From Armigeres subalbatus (lineage: Eukaryota > Arthropoda > Insecta > Diptera > Culicidae), in NCBI RefSeq assembly GCF_024139115.2, contig NC_085139.1:66631203-66695202 (forward strand): a DNA stretch of 64,000 nt, in the 5' to 3' direction. Positions within the stretch are counted from its first letter, which is position 1; each line of letters starts with the position of its first letter. Below are positions 1 through 11,048 of this stretch, in pieces. The notes below the pieces were generated by a model, which was not told the origin of the DNA, did not search any database, and worked only from the letters and a program-made list of their open reading frames with translations. The position numbers and the translations under genes are program-made.

Positions 1-2090
1 CTGCTGCTGCTGCTGATGGCGACGGGCGGGCGGGAATATTCATTAGAACGTGTTCAGGAGTCGGAAGATACACAACGTTGATGCCGGACACGTGTGTGCT
101 TTTGGCTTTTGCTGCTGCAGTCGAGACGAGAAGCTAGGTAAACATTAATTCTGCCAGCATCAAACCGAACCACCGATGAACGTGTGCCAAAGGCCAAGGC
201 AATATGAAGAGTAATACTTAGAACTTGAATGGAGCGGCAGCAAGACAGATAGAAAGGAAAAAAACACAAGTTGGAAACAGGCCAACCAAACCTTCCGTAT
301 CTGGAGGTCACTTCTGCGTGTTTCCGGGTTGGTTTATTTGCCCTTTCGTCGCACACATATTTTCGTTTTTGTGTTTACGTTTTTGCTGTTATTTTTTTAG
401 TGTCGACACGATTTCAAGCATGGCTCCAAAACAAGTTCGAAACGAATAGAATTATAACATGGGCGTTGTTAGGCTATAGGCCTTCGTGTTCCTTTTGCCG
501 TACAACTTAGTGAAATTTTTGGGATGCTCCCCTCTTTCAGTGATGAAAATTTTTATATGATCGGTCAGGATTTAACAAGATTCAAGATTTGTGTCAAAGA
601 AATGAGAGAAAAAACGAGCGATGGGTAATGTTTTTAACATAACCGCGAGTAGACGTAGGACTTGTATAATCGTAACGTATTTACATTTAACTTCTAACTT
701 TTGGATCTATGGAGTTTGATTATAGGCATTGATACTGCAAACGACAACTTCTATGCTGTGTATAATTATTAGCAATTTGTTATTCAAAACTTTTGGAAAT
801 AAAACCATTAATTTTGTACATAATTAGAATTGCTTTGTTTCTAACTATTTACTCAAGCAAATGTAGGGCATTTATCAGGGTTTGCAGAAATCGCTCTCAA
901 TAGAAAACGAACAACGATAAAAGAGAGGCAAAAACTGTTACGAATCATAACAAGCTATGATAATAAATTTATCAAACTTGTATACAAGTGCGAAAAAACA
1001 GAATCGGATAGGTATAGCCCCCACAGAAAAATGGTGATTCTCACTTTGTTTTTGCTCATTTCGTGTTAGTTACTGAACAGCTGTATAGAACAAGTTGAAA
1101 TGCATCATCAGAGCCAGTGCTCCCTGCATTTGGCGCTTTCTAAAAGAAATTTATCATGGGGTATAGCCTCCCGAATCAGTTCTCTATCATGACAGCTTGC
1201 GAAAAAAGTCTCTCGCGGTATGCTACATATCGTATATGTATACAGAGATGATAAGTGAGAGTCTTGTTCTTTCTCTTTAGGATTCAATCCCTGGCATTTA
1301 TAGATTTCTTATTGATGATAGTATTTGAAGTTTAAAAATTCTATTAATAAAATTTTCAGACTTGGGCAAAATGTGTTATTTTAGGGGAACTTTCCCATTT
1401 TCCAAACAAAGAAATACAGCACCAATGAGGGGCCGACTGTTTACTTCGATGACATTTACTTCCAGGGTGCAACAGCCGTAAAAAGTGTAGACAACAACCT
1501 TCCGTGCACCATGTTTACGGTACTTGTCACTGAGTGGCGATTCCGACGTTTCTATCTGTGTTGTTAAACCTGTTACTCTACGTTTTGAGATTTTCACAAT
1601 TTTCACCATGAGCTCATGGAAGTAGTTGGAAAAAATGTAAGAGAAAATCAGGTATTTTGCAAATTTATGGAAAATGGTGGTATTTTAGAAGAAAGTGGTG
1701 ATAAGGAATGAAGGATAAGGTGAAAAGATTATCTCTAGCACTTTGTTTGCACTGATTAGTAGTTTTATAGTGATGAAATTTCGATTTTACTACCATTGAA
1801 AAAACACTATCTCTTGCATTAATCATTTTGACTGCTACCTTATATCGTTGTTTTTTTTGCTAACATGTTTGCTTACTGCTAAAAAAATCACAACAATAAG
1901 AAACAAGTCAAGTAACCCTACTAAAATAGAGGAGGTACTGCTAATACGTCAACGAAAATTATTTAATGGTTTGATTCCAAACTCCGAGTCTACGCCAAGT
2001 TTAATAATATAATTTCTAATAAAATGAAAAAACGAAGAATAATTTTCATCAGTGTAGTTGATTTTTTTTTGCTGGAGAAAGAACTGTTAT
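1..2090. other. Unassigned AT-rich DNA, no gene seen
   Basis: Apart from a short CTG run at the extreme start and a GC-rich first 40 bases, this is AT-rich DNA. Open frames are at most about 100 codons and resemble no family I know. I see no repeat with clear ends. It could be intron or intergenic DNA. Confidence 0.5.
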
Positions 2091-2327
2091 ACACGTAAAA
2101 AAATTCAATTATTTAATTTATTCAATTCCATTTATGCAAACAATCAGACGTAACATTTGATTTTCATTATTCATTATATGATTCTCATTGCGAATCTGAA
2201 ACAAATTTATTTAGAGTGCGTATATTGAGTATTATCTTTTCAAATGAAAAGTATAAGTGTTGCCTTATGGCAAAAATGTATTGAGCAAAACTTATACTTT
2301 TGATGTTGATTAGGATATGAAAAAAAA
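2091..2327. mobile_element. AT-rich MITE relic with ACACGTAAAAAAA end
   Basis: The left end TACACGTAAAAAAATT matches the end of the clearer MITE at 3890-4143. The interior shares phrases with it, such as AAAAGTATAAGT and CCTTATGGCAAAAATGTA. The right end (GAAAAAAAAACGT) is only a partial inverted match, so the right boundary is approximate. A TA-target (Tc1/mariner type) MITE is the likely class. Confidence 0.4.
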
Positions 2328-2544
2328 ACGTCAGCCAGTGGAAAACTCCTGCAGAAAAAGTTGCAAATGTTTTATAAATTTTCTTTTGAGTTTGTTATAG
2401 TACATTTTGTGGTTACACAATCGTTTTAACAATAATCTGCAAAAAAGCTAATGGTAATGGTAATATTCAAGGTAATATCATATTTTGGCGCATCCAACGG
2501 AATTTGTTTATTTCAGTAATCCGGAACCGCTCCGATTTTGTCAG

Positions 2545-2850
2545 TATGACGATTGCGTTGTGGACCAACATCGGTGGCGGTGTCGAAGTCCACCGAAAAT
2601 ACGATCATATGCTGGGATGTGAGAGACTGGATCCAGATTTTGCAAGGATTAAAGAAGGTCATGTCGTTTCGGATCATGACCGGTTCGCTGGACGAGACCA
2701 CCCATAGCAGTACGGGGGCACACAGTTGCAGTTTTCATCACTCATATACGACTAGCGGCAAACTTGCTTGTGGCATGTCTCGACAGTAAGACCCGAGTGA
2801 GCGATATCGATCCAGATGATTGCAGTTGGAATACAAGGGTCACTCCTCCG
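2545..2850 (+). pseudogene. WD40-repeat protein fragment, WDR83/MORG1-like, broken
   Basis: Translated pieces on the plus strand read like consecutive WD40 blades. Frame 3 at about 2590-2705 gives ENTIICWDVRD followed by TGSLDET. Another frame at about 2735-2820 gives LVACLDSKTRVSDIDPDD. A third at about 2820-2845 gives LEYKGHSS. The order and wording (an NTI-CWD blade end, a GSLD blade, a LDS-T-R-D-D blade, then L-EYKGH) match my memory of WDR83 (MORG1), a scaffold WD40 protein, but no search was possible. The frame changes twice and no start, stop or full blade set is present, so this is a decayed fragment. WD40 assignment is fairly firm; the specific family is tentative. It lies among MITEs with no neighbouring exons visible. 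Confidence 0.5.
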
Positions 2851-3129
2851 CAACCACACCGATCTCCGGATGGCCCACCAGCACAGCACTGGTTGTGTAT
2901 ATCTCAAAGAGGAAACATCATATAATCAACCGGAAATACGTGTGGAAATTTGTGTTTGATTCAATATCAATAAATAAAATATTAACAAAATTTCGGGTTT
3001 TCATTGGTTTCTAGATTTTAAATAAAAGAAAATAGCATTCAAGATAGGAAGAAATATATTAATAAACTTAATGATTTTATTGTCATTTTTGTAATAAAAA
3101 TCATGCATCGACCTTATGAAGACTATATG

Positions 3130-3315
3130 AAATCTCTAATCATGTATATGAGTATTTGACATGAAATGTATAAGTTTCATGTTATGATTACCTTATGCAA
3201 TGCTGCATAGCATATATAGCAATATGGTATATATTTTATTGAGAAACCACAATGGCAAAAATGTATGTGTTTCGCCAAATACATTCATTGTGAAAATTTC
3301 TTTTCGTGTAGTATT
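3130..3315. repeat. AT-rich relic related to neighbouring MITEs
   Basis: It contains phrases shared with 2091-2327 and 3890-4143 (AAATGTATAAGTTTC, GGCAAAAATGTATG) and ends near TTCTTTTCGTGTAG, a degraded form of the ACACGTAAAA terminus. Boundaries are uncertain. Confidence 0.3.
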
Positions 3316-3793
3316 ACAATGTTTTAATGTACGTGTCGTTTAGTACCAAGCACAACTTAACATATGGTCAGTCATATGCCATGACTCGTACCCATCCCGG
3401 GATCATGTGAATTATGAAACCAATCACTTTTCGTGAATGAGCAGACCAAATCTCTCTAATTGTATTCTTCTTCATCCACCACCGCTGCCCTCGCTGCCTC
3501 AGCCATCATCGGTCTCTAGCCGTGAATTCCGAGCGAAGCGATGGGCGATTGTATCCATAGCAACCGACACCACTGCATCCGACCATCATCAAGCACAGAA
3601 TGACAAAAAAATGCGCCCTCGCCTTCTTTCATGCATATTCGCAGACCCACCGGCAGCTCCCCCGCTGGCGATTGCATGCTGTGTCGGTAAACACAGCGAA
3701 CGAATATAGAAAACGAAAATGCGCGAGAAAAAAGCACGTTAGTACGCGCTGCTGTTACAAATTGTAATGACTCGCACACGGCAGGCACTGCTT

Positions 3794-3801
3794 CTTTTAT
3801 A
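3794..3801 (-). promoter_or_regulatory. TATA box of PR repeat copy 1
   Basis: TATAAAAG on the minus strand, with the CCAAT-type motif about 80 bases upstream and the conserved GTGCCTGCCGTGTGCGAGTC about 5-30 bases downstream. The same arrangement is kept at 39506-39513, which supports a functional origin. Confidence 0.45.
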
Positions 3802-3889
3802 CACAAAGAAATTCTTCCGGTAGACCCGAAGGCCCGTGACATACCGCATTATGATGTCCGTGTTAGGAATGCACGGGATTGGTTACATA

Positions 3890-4143
3890 CACGTAAAAAA
3901 ATAACCTTATATGTTATGGCAAAAAACCATTCGAAAATACTTATACTCTTCATTATGCCACCTAATGAATGATCGCATATCAAAAAGCTAATAACATTCA
4001 TAAGTTAATGAAAAGTATAAGTTTCGGAATGTATGTGACTAATGCGATGTATAAGTTTTTTCTTATACATATCATTAAGCGCCTGCTTTGGCAAAAAAGT
4101 ATTAGAAATCTTAATAATAAATAACATTAAATTTTTTTACGTG
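3890..4143. mobile_element. Tc1/mariner-type MITE, TA duplication
   Basis: Terminal inverted repeats CACGTAAAAAAAT / ATTTTTTTACGTG are flanked by TA on both sides (3888-3889 and 4144-4145). Comparison with the uninterrupted PR copy near 39580 (GGTTACATATGG) shows the empty site, so the boundaries are well supported. There is no ORF, so it is non-autonomous. Confidence 0.75.
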
Positions 4144-4370
4144 TATGAAATTTTTACTTGCTTTGACAAGAATTGAAATTTTCAATAGCTTTTCGTTAAT
4201 AATCTTAAGTTTCAATGAAATAGGCAAAATGGTGGAGAGTGTCCGAGTCGATTGATATATAAATCTTAAAAATCCATCGAAAGATAAAGGCGCTAGTAAC
4301 GCTCAAAATCTTCCCTTCCAGCGTAACGCTCTCGATTTCCAAAAATCTAAATGACACCCAGTAAAGTAAA

Positions 4371-4866
4371 GAAAGACGTAAGTCCTACGTCAAAAACCCA
4401 GATTAATCCAGCTAGCGACGATGATGCCATTCTCGTGCATTTTAAAATGCATTGAAAAAATCACATAAGAAAGGTCAAAAAAGCACTTTAAGGGAATAGA
4501 TAGCATTTTTTCTATAATTTTGCATGTTTTTGCGTTAATTACTATGCATTGCCACCATTATTGAAAAAATGTTGTACGAGAAAGGCAACAACTTATGTCG
4601 AACACCGACGTGGAAAATTCAATCAGGTCAAGTTTTAAAAATGCGAAAGGTTAAATTTTTACTGTATTTGTTAAAAGTTCGATGTGGCCATGGCTCGAGG
4701 AAATGTTCCCAACATTCGTTTTTACTGATCTAGAAAATTTCTAATTTGGCCAGCGATTTGCAGCTGTAGACAAAAAAGAACGAACTCGAAGCTCTACATG
4801 GAAAAAGCTATGGAAAACGCATGCTACAGTTTTACAAAGCATGCAAAGGCTTTGTCATATTTTGAC
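4371..4866. other. Unassigned AT-rich DNA
   Basis: No ORF, RNA or repeat recognised. The stretch ends in the target duplication ATTTTGAC (4859-4866) of the hAT element that follows. Confidence 0.5.
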
Positions 4867-5104
4867 TAGACCAGTGCGCCGATTGAAAATTTACCGGCGG
4901 CGCTGTAATAGATCATTTTCAACCAGCGGAGGCGGCGCGGCACTGTGGATCTTCCAAGAGTTCCTCCAGAAGTTGGTCCAGAATTTTCTCCGGGAGTTCC
5001 TTTAGAGCAGCGGTTCTCAACCTGGGGTACATGTACCCCTGGGGGTACCTTCGCTGGTCCTAGGGGGTACTTCGGACAAAAATGCGTAATGGCGGACGTA
5101 TTAC

Positions 5105-5300
5105 AATTGCGTCATTCTGGCTACGTGCTCGGTCTACTGCAGTCTTCCGATATTCGCGGGGTGAACGATGGATGGTTCCCCCAACAGCTGATGCAACTCG
5201 TGGTTCATTCGCCTTCTCCACCATCTGCGCCCCAGCTAATGAGCGTTTTGTAGATAGCCAGTTTGGTAGGGCGGCGAAGTCTATTCGATCGGAGCGCTTT
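5105..5300 (-). pseudogene. Captured fragment of RTE retrotransposon reverse transcriptase tail
   Basis: This stretch is closely similar to the 3' coding part of the RTE element at about 50000-50300. It shares GCGTCATTCTGGCTACGTGC-like text, GGGTGAACGATGGATGG, CAGCTGATGCAA, TCGTGGTTCATTCGCC and TCTATTCGATCGGAGCG in the same order, but with an internal deletion of roughly 100 bases. It lies wholly inside the hAT element, just after its left TIR. No coding function remains. Confidence 0.75.
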
Positions 5301-5789
5301 GCTTCTCGGAAGGATTCACCCAGACAGCTTGAAGGCCTCCTTTCAAGATGTTCAGAAGCCTTCTTTCGAGAGGCTTGGAAGCAGAGTGTAAAATAATCGA
5401 AAATTTTTAGTGAAGACCATTTTTCTTCATTTGTCAGTTCACTTCCGACACATTCATAGTCGGCTCTGAACAGTCAATATTCAGTTGAATATTAGTCATT
5501 GAATATTTATGCACATTTTACAAATTGATAAATTATCTGAAATCTGAACACGTTTCAAATGAGTAAAGTGATTTATCACACAGGACTGAATCCGATTTTC
5601 ATCCGCGAGGCACTTTCAGTGGTAAACATCAACATAAACAATGCAAATTATGTTTTATTCTGCACATAGTAAACACATTCAGTGACAGTCGAATGAATGA
5701 GTTTGTGGAGTAGTCGTCTAACTATGTCATTCTATGTTTTGAATATTCATGCGATGTTTGTCAAAATTCGGACCGAAGTTGCCTCATGA

Positions 5790-7680
5790 AGATGAATATT
5801 TTAAGCTCTGCTTGGAAGCATCCTTTCGAGATGCTATAAAATCTCCTTTCAAGAGGCCTGCAAGCCTTCTCTCAAGAGACTCGTAAGCCTCGCTTTGAGA
5901 TACCAGGAATCCTCTTTTCAATAGGCTCGGAAGGCTTTTAAGAAAGTCGGATGCCTTCTTTCAAATAGCTCGGAAGACTCCTTTCAAGAAGCTTGAAAGG
6001 TTCTTTGCGAAAGGCTTGGATAACTACCTACAAGATGCTGGAAGCCTTGTTTCAAGATCCCCGGAAGTCTACTTTCAAGAGGCTCGAAAGTCGCCTTTTA
6101 AAAGAGCCGGAAGACTTCTTTAAAAAAGTTGGGATGGCTCCTTTCAAGAGGCTCGGAAGCCTCCTTTCGAGATGCCTGGAAGCCTCGCTTTAAGAGACTC
6201 AGAATCCTCAAAAGGCACAAAAGCCTCCCTTCAATAATGTCGGAAGCCATCTTTCAAAAAGCTCAGAAGACTCCTTTCAAGAAACTCGAAAAGTTTTTTT
6301 CAAAAGGCTTTGAAAACTCCTTTTAAGAGACTCTTTACAATAGGCTCACAAGCTTCTGTCCAGTAGGCTCGGAAACCTCCTTTCAAGAGGCCTGATAGCC
6401 GTCGTCCAAGAATTCCGGAAGCCTGCTTTCAAGAGGCTGAGAAGTTTCTTTTCAACAAGCAGCGAGGCCAAAAGCCATGTTTTAAGACGCTTTCAAGAGG
6501 CTCGGAAGCCACCTTTTAAAAGGGTCGGAAGCCTTCTTTTAAAAAATTCGAATGGCTCCTTTCAAAAGGCTTGTAAGTCTCCTTTTAACAAACTCGGAAG
6601 CCTCGTTTTAACAGGCTCGGAAGCCTATTTTCAATAGGATCGCAAGCCAATTTTCAAGCTTATTTTCGATAGGCTCGAAAGCCTACTTTCAAGTGGCTTG
6701 AAAGCCTCCTTTCAAGAGGCTCGTCTTCCAAGAAGCCCGCAATCCTGCTTTCAAAAGGCTGAGAAGCTTCTTTTCAACAGGCAGGAAGCCTCTTTTCACG
6801 AGGCCGGAAGCCTTGTTTTAAGACGCTCGGAAATCTACTTTCAAGAGGCTTGGAAGCTGCTTTTTAAAAGGGTCAGAAGCTTTCTTTCAAAAAGTTCGGA
6901 TGGCTCCTTTCAAGAGGCTCGGGCAGCTCCTTTCAAAAGGCTTGTAAGCCTCTTTTTAACAAGCTCGGAAGCCTCCTATTTTCAATAGGACTGCAAGCCT
7001 ATTTTCAAGAGGCTCGGATGCTTATTTTCAATAGGCTCAAAAGCCTACTTTCGAGTAGCTTGAAAGCCTCCTTTCTAGAGGTTCGTCCGCAAGCTTGGAT
7101 GCCTGCTTTCAAGAGGCTGGAAAGCTTCTTTTCAACAGGCTGGGAAGTCTCTTTTTAAGAGGCCGGAAGCCTTGTTTTAAGGGGCCCGGAAGTCTACTTT
7201 CAAGAGGCTTGGAAGCCGCCTTTTAAAAGGGTGGGAAGCCTTCTTTCAAAAAACTCGGAAGCCTCCTTTCAAGAGGCTTGTAAGCCTCCTTTTAACAGGC
7301 TCGGAAGCCTGTTTTTAAGAGGCTCGCCAGCCTATTTTCAAGAGGCCCGCAAGCCTATTTCAAAGAGGCTCGGAAGCTGATTTTCAAGATGCTCGAAAGC
7401 CTACCGTCAAGTGGCCCGAAGCCTCCTTTCAAAAGGCTCAGAAGCCTCTCTCCAATAGGCTTTGAAGCATACTTTGAAGAGGCTCAGAAGCGTCCTTTCG
7501 AGATGCAAAAGAAGCCTCCTTTTAAGTGGCTCTAAAGCCGCTATGCAAGAGGTTCGAAAGCTATGCAGGAGACTCAGAAGCCTTTTATCAAGCTGCGAAA
7601 GCCTACTTTTAAGAGATTCAAGGGCTTGGAATTGTCCTTTCAAGAGACCTGGAAGCCTACTTTCAGGAGGGGGTACCTCA
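5790..7680. repeat. Tandem array, about 24-bp unit (AAGCCTCCTTTC + AAGAGGCTCGG)
   Basis: Dozens of imperfect units built around AAGCCTCCTTTC and AAGAGGCTCGG. The unit is self-complementary in part (GAGGCT / AGCCTC and GAAAG / CTTTC), so each can fold. Units diverge by point changes and short indels. The same array type fills the second copy of this transposon at 41.8-43.1 kb, so it belongs to the transposon family rather than to this locus. Confidence 0.85.
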
Positions 7681-7734
7681 ATTAATACAATAGTTTGAAA
7701 GGGTACCTCTCAAGAAAAAGGTTGAGAACCGCTG

Positions 7735-9470
7735 CTTTAGAGAATACTCCGAAAGTTCCTATAGGGATTCCTCCTTAATTTCATCCAGGAATTTCTACGG
7801 AGGTTCCTTCAGGACCTCCTCCAGAAGTTCCTCCGAAAATTCCTCCGGAAAATCTTTCTAGAATTTCTCCGAATATTTCTTCAGGAAGTCTTCCAGAAGT
7901 TGCTTTTAGTATTCCTCCGGAAGTCCCTTCAGAAATTATTTCGAAAGTTATCCAGGAATTCCTCCTCCTGAAGATCTTCCGGAAGTTCCTCCAGGAATTC
8001 CTCCGGAAGTTCCTCCAGGAATTCCTCCGGAAGTTCCTCCAGGAATTCCTCCGGAAGTTCCTCCAGGAATTCCTCCGGAAGTTCCTCCAGGAATTCCTCC
8101 GGAAGTTCCTCCAGGAATTCCTCCGGAAGTTCCTACAGGAATTCCTCCGGAAGTTCCTCCAGGAATTCCTCCGGAAGTTCCTCCAGGAATTCCTCCGGAA
8201 GTTCCTACAGGAATTCCTCCGGAAGTTCCTCCAGGAATTCCTCCGGAAGATCCTCCAGGAATACCTCAGACAGCTCCGCCAGCAATTCCTCCGGAAGTCC
8301 CTCCAGAAATTCCACCGGAAGTTCATCCAGGAATTCCTCCGGAAGTTCCTCCAGGAATTCCTCCGAAGTTCCTCCAGGAATTCCTTCGGAAGTTCCTCCA
8401 TGAATTCCTCCGGAAGTTCCTCCAGGAATTCCTCCGGAGGTTCCTCCAGGAATTCCTGCGGAAGTTCATCCAGAAACTCCTCCCGAAGTTCCTCCAGGAA
8501 CTCCTCCGGAAGTTCCTTCAGGAATTCCTCCGGAAGTTCCTCCAGGAATTCCTCCGGAAGTTCCTCCAGGAATTCCTCCGGAAGTTCCTCCAGGAATTCC
8601 TCCGGAAGTTCCTCCAGGAATTCCTCCGGAGTTCCTCCAGGAATTCCTCCGGAAGTTCCTCCAGGAATTCCTCCGGAAGTTCCTCCAGGAATTCCTCCGA
8701 AGTTCCTCCAGGAATTCCTCCGGAAGTTCCTCCAGGAATTCCTCCGGAAGTTCCTCCAGGAATTCCTCCGGAAGTTCCTCCAGGAATTCCTCCGGAAGTT
8801 CCTCCAGGAATTCCTCCGAAGTTCCTCCAGGAATTCCTCCGGAAGTTCCTCCAGGAATTCCTCCGGAAGTTCCTCCAGGAATTCCTCCGGAAGTTCCTCC
8901 AGGAATTCCTCCGGAAGTTCCTCCAGGAATTCCTCCGGAAGTTCCTCCAGGAATTCCTCCGGAAGTTCCTCCAGGAATTCCTTCGGAAGTTCCTCCAGGA
9001 ATTCCTCCGGCAGTTCCTCCAGGAATTCCTCCGGAAGTTCCTCCAGGAATTCCTCCGGAAGTTCCTCCAGGAATTCCTCCGGAAGTTCCTCCAGGAATTC
9101 CTCCGGAAGTTCCTCCAGGAATTCCTCCGGAAGTTCCTCCAGGAATTCCTCTGGAAGTTCCTCCAGGAATTCCTCCGGAAGTTCCTCCAGGAATTCCTCC
9201 GGAAGTTCCTCCAGGAATTCCTCCGGAAGTTCCTCCAGGAATTCCTCCGGAAGTTCCTCCAGGATTTCCTCCGGAAGTTCCTCCAGGAATTCCTCCGGAA
9301 GTTCCTCCAGGAATTCCTCCGGAAGTTCCTCCAGGAATTCCTCCGGAAGTTCCTCCACCAATTCCTCCGGAAGTTCCTCCAGGAATTCCTCCGAAAGTTC
9401 GTTCAGGAATTCCTTGGGAATTTCCTTCGAGAATTCTTCCGAAAGTTTCATCAGGAATTAGTTGAGAAGT
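7735..9470. repeat. 24-bp satellite array (GGAAGTTCCTCC + AGGAATTCCTCC)
   Basis: A near-perfect 24-bp tandem repeat, densest from about 7960 to 9420, with about 60 units. Each unit contains two short palindromes (GGAAGTTCC-like and GGAATTCC), an EcoRI site and a TCCGGA site. Because 24 is a multiple of three, the array is open for hundreds of codons on both strands: a minus frame of EFLEELPE repeats at 7781-9451 and a plus frame of SSGSSSRN repeats at 8400-9461. Occasional 23-bp units shift the frame. I regard these ORFs as composition artefacts, not genes. Confidence 0.9.
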
Positions 9471-10330
9471 TCCTCAATGATTTTTTCGGGAAGCTCCTCC
9501 AGGAGTTCCTATAAAAGTTCCAATAAATATTTCCAGAAATTCGTAAGAAAGTTTCTTCAAGAACTTTTTCGGAAGTTCCTCCAGCAATTCCATCACAAGG
9601 TCCTCCAGGAATTCCTCCAGAAGTTCCTTAAAAAAAACCTCCGGAAACATCTCCAGGAGTTCCTCCAAAAGATTCTTCAAGAATTCATCCTGAAGTACCT
9701 CGGAGAATTCCTACAAAATTTTTTCTATTATTTCGTTTAGAACTTGCTCCAGGAATACCCCTGGATTTTTTTTCTAGAAATTCTTTAAATGGTTTTATCT
9801 GAAAATAGTTGGGAAGTTTCTCCATGAATTCCCCGGGAAGTTCCTCCAAGTGTTCTTCCCTGAATTCCTACAAAAGTTCAATCAAAATTCCTCTAGGAAT
9901 ACCTCATGAGGTTTCTTCAAATATTTATACGATTTTTTTTTCCAAGAATTCCTTCGGAAGTTCCTCAAGTTCGTCCGAAAGTCTCTCAGATAATTCCTTC
10001 GGAGATTCCTGCATGATTTTTTTCAGTAGTTCCTGAAAAAGTTCCTTCAATTTCCCTTTAAAAATGTTGGTGGAATTCATAATTTCCAAAGGAGCAATTA
10101 CGAAATTTCTACCTGGCTTCCTTCAGAAACGTACCTGGGGATTATTTAGGTTTTTTCACGAATAGTTCTGTAGAATGTCTGCTAGTTTTTCTCCAGGAAT
10201 TTCTCCTGAAATTTAACCTGGAGTTCCCCCAGGAAGTCTTCCAAGAACCACGGAAACTTCCTCCGAATTTCTAATCCAACTCCCACCCACCCCTAGGAAT
10301 TCTTCCGGAAATATCTCCATCTTTCTGTGT
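9470..10330. repeat. Degenerate flank of the 24-bp satellite
   Basis: Diverged units (AAGTTCCT, GGAATTCCTC) become less regular with distance from the core array, as expected when array edges escape homogenisation. The matching degenerate left flank is at about 4950-5000, beyond the inserted hAT. Confidence 0.7.
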
Positions 10331-10751
10331 TTCCAAATTATATTAATTGTAATTGGTAATTAAATTCTGAAATAATTTCAGACCAAAACACTAAATTGGT
10401 GTCTTTGGCGATAAGGCGATAAGGCGATAAGGCCGATAAGAAATCTGTCCAAAACCTATCAATGTCTGTCATAAGTAATCTAGTTGTTTGAGCTGCGTTA
10501 TTCGAAAATTATTCAACTATCACTTTTATATTCAATTTTAGTTTAAGTCGGTAAATAAAAACCAGCCTTGGAAACTTGACTGAAAACATATATTTCCGAT
10601 AGGATGAACTTACCAGTTAAATGATCTTTTAAAAAAATTTGTACGGAACCATTACCCTACTTATTACTACAAGCCCTTCAATAGCCATCGGCGAGGAAAA
10701 AATATTCGGCTGCGGAGGCGTGGTGAGGCGGCGCATATGTCTAATTTTGAC

Positions 10752-11048
10752 TAGTTCTTACTGACTGTCACTATAGTCAAGAGAATCTACAGTGATAGAG
10801 AGAAACGAGTTGGATTTTATTCAAAAGTTATTCGGTAATAATAAGTTTAAAAAAAAAACACAATCTATCAATCGCTCAATCGGGAAATTTAGCAAAATTG
10901 TTTTTTGTTCACTTTCAACTGACCGATGGGATTCGATTGAAATCTTATTTATTATACATTTTATTTTATTTTTTTACCAATAACATGTCTGCACAAGTCT
11001 GCATTGCTATGTACTTAGTTTTGCTATGTAGCATACTTTATTGATAAA
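10752..11048. other. Unassigned AT-rich DNA
   Basis: Nothing recognised between the right duplication of the hAT element and the fold-back element that starts at 11049. Confidence 0.5.

Larger units (their letters stand above)
3437..4370 (-). repeat. PR repeat copy 1 (promoter-like dispersed repeat)
   Basis: Read on the minus strand the order is: a 5' part near 4370-4180 with GACGTAGGACTTACGTC and CTTTATCTTTCGATGGATTTT; then ACCAATCCCGTG (CCAAT box) near 3880; then TATAAAAG; then GTGCCTGCCGTGTGCGAGTC; then a transcribed-looking stretch to 3437. The same order recurs at 39.83-39.48 plus 35.2-34.9 kb, and in part at 46.4 and 48.1 kb. A MITE (3890-4143) splits this copy. The repeat has no long ORF. 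It may be the 5' end of a Jockey-related retroelement with its flank, or a multicopy gene promoter. Confidence 0.6.
5008..7734. mobile_element. Satellite-bearing non-autonomous hAT, CAGCGGTTCTCAACC ends (copy 1)
   Basis: Perfect 15-bp terminal inverted repeats CAGCGGTTCTCAACC / GGTTGAGAACCGCTG are followed on both sides by GGGGTAC-type sequence. An exact 8-bp duplication CTTTAGAG lies at 5000-5007 and 7735-7742. The TIR resembles the Charlie group of hAT elements. It sits inside the 24-bp satellite, which resumes on both sides of the duplication. The interior holds a captured RTE fragment, a non-repetitive stretch at about 5390-5790, and a long array of about 24-bp units. There is no transposase ORF. 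Confidence 0.85.
4867..10743. mobile_element. Non-autonomous hAT-type element with TAGAC...TGCGCCG ends (copy A)
   Basis: The left end TAGACCAGTGCGCCG and the inverted right end TAGACATATGCGCCG match, and both are followed by GC-rich CGCCGCC stretches. Exact 8-bp direct repeats ATTTTGAC flank the element (4859-4866 and 10744-10751), the duplication length typical of hAT transposons. No transposase is visible. The interior is almost wholly the 24-bp satellite and its degenerate flanks, plus a second hAT inserted at 5008. The same terminus family bounds 44323-54626. Confidence 0.75.

Noticed and set aside
7781..9451. 556-codon minus-strand frame of EFLEELPE repeats
   Set aside because: Product of a 24-bp tandem repeat; the opposite strand is equally open and 23-bp units shift the frame without selection.
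7735..9470. Possible CRISPR array
   Set aside because: The repeat is continuous with no unique spacers, and the surroundings are eukaryotic transposons.
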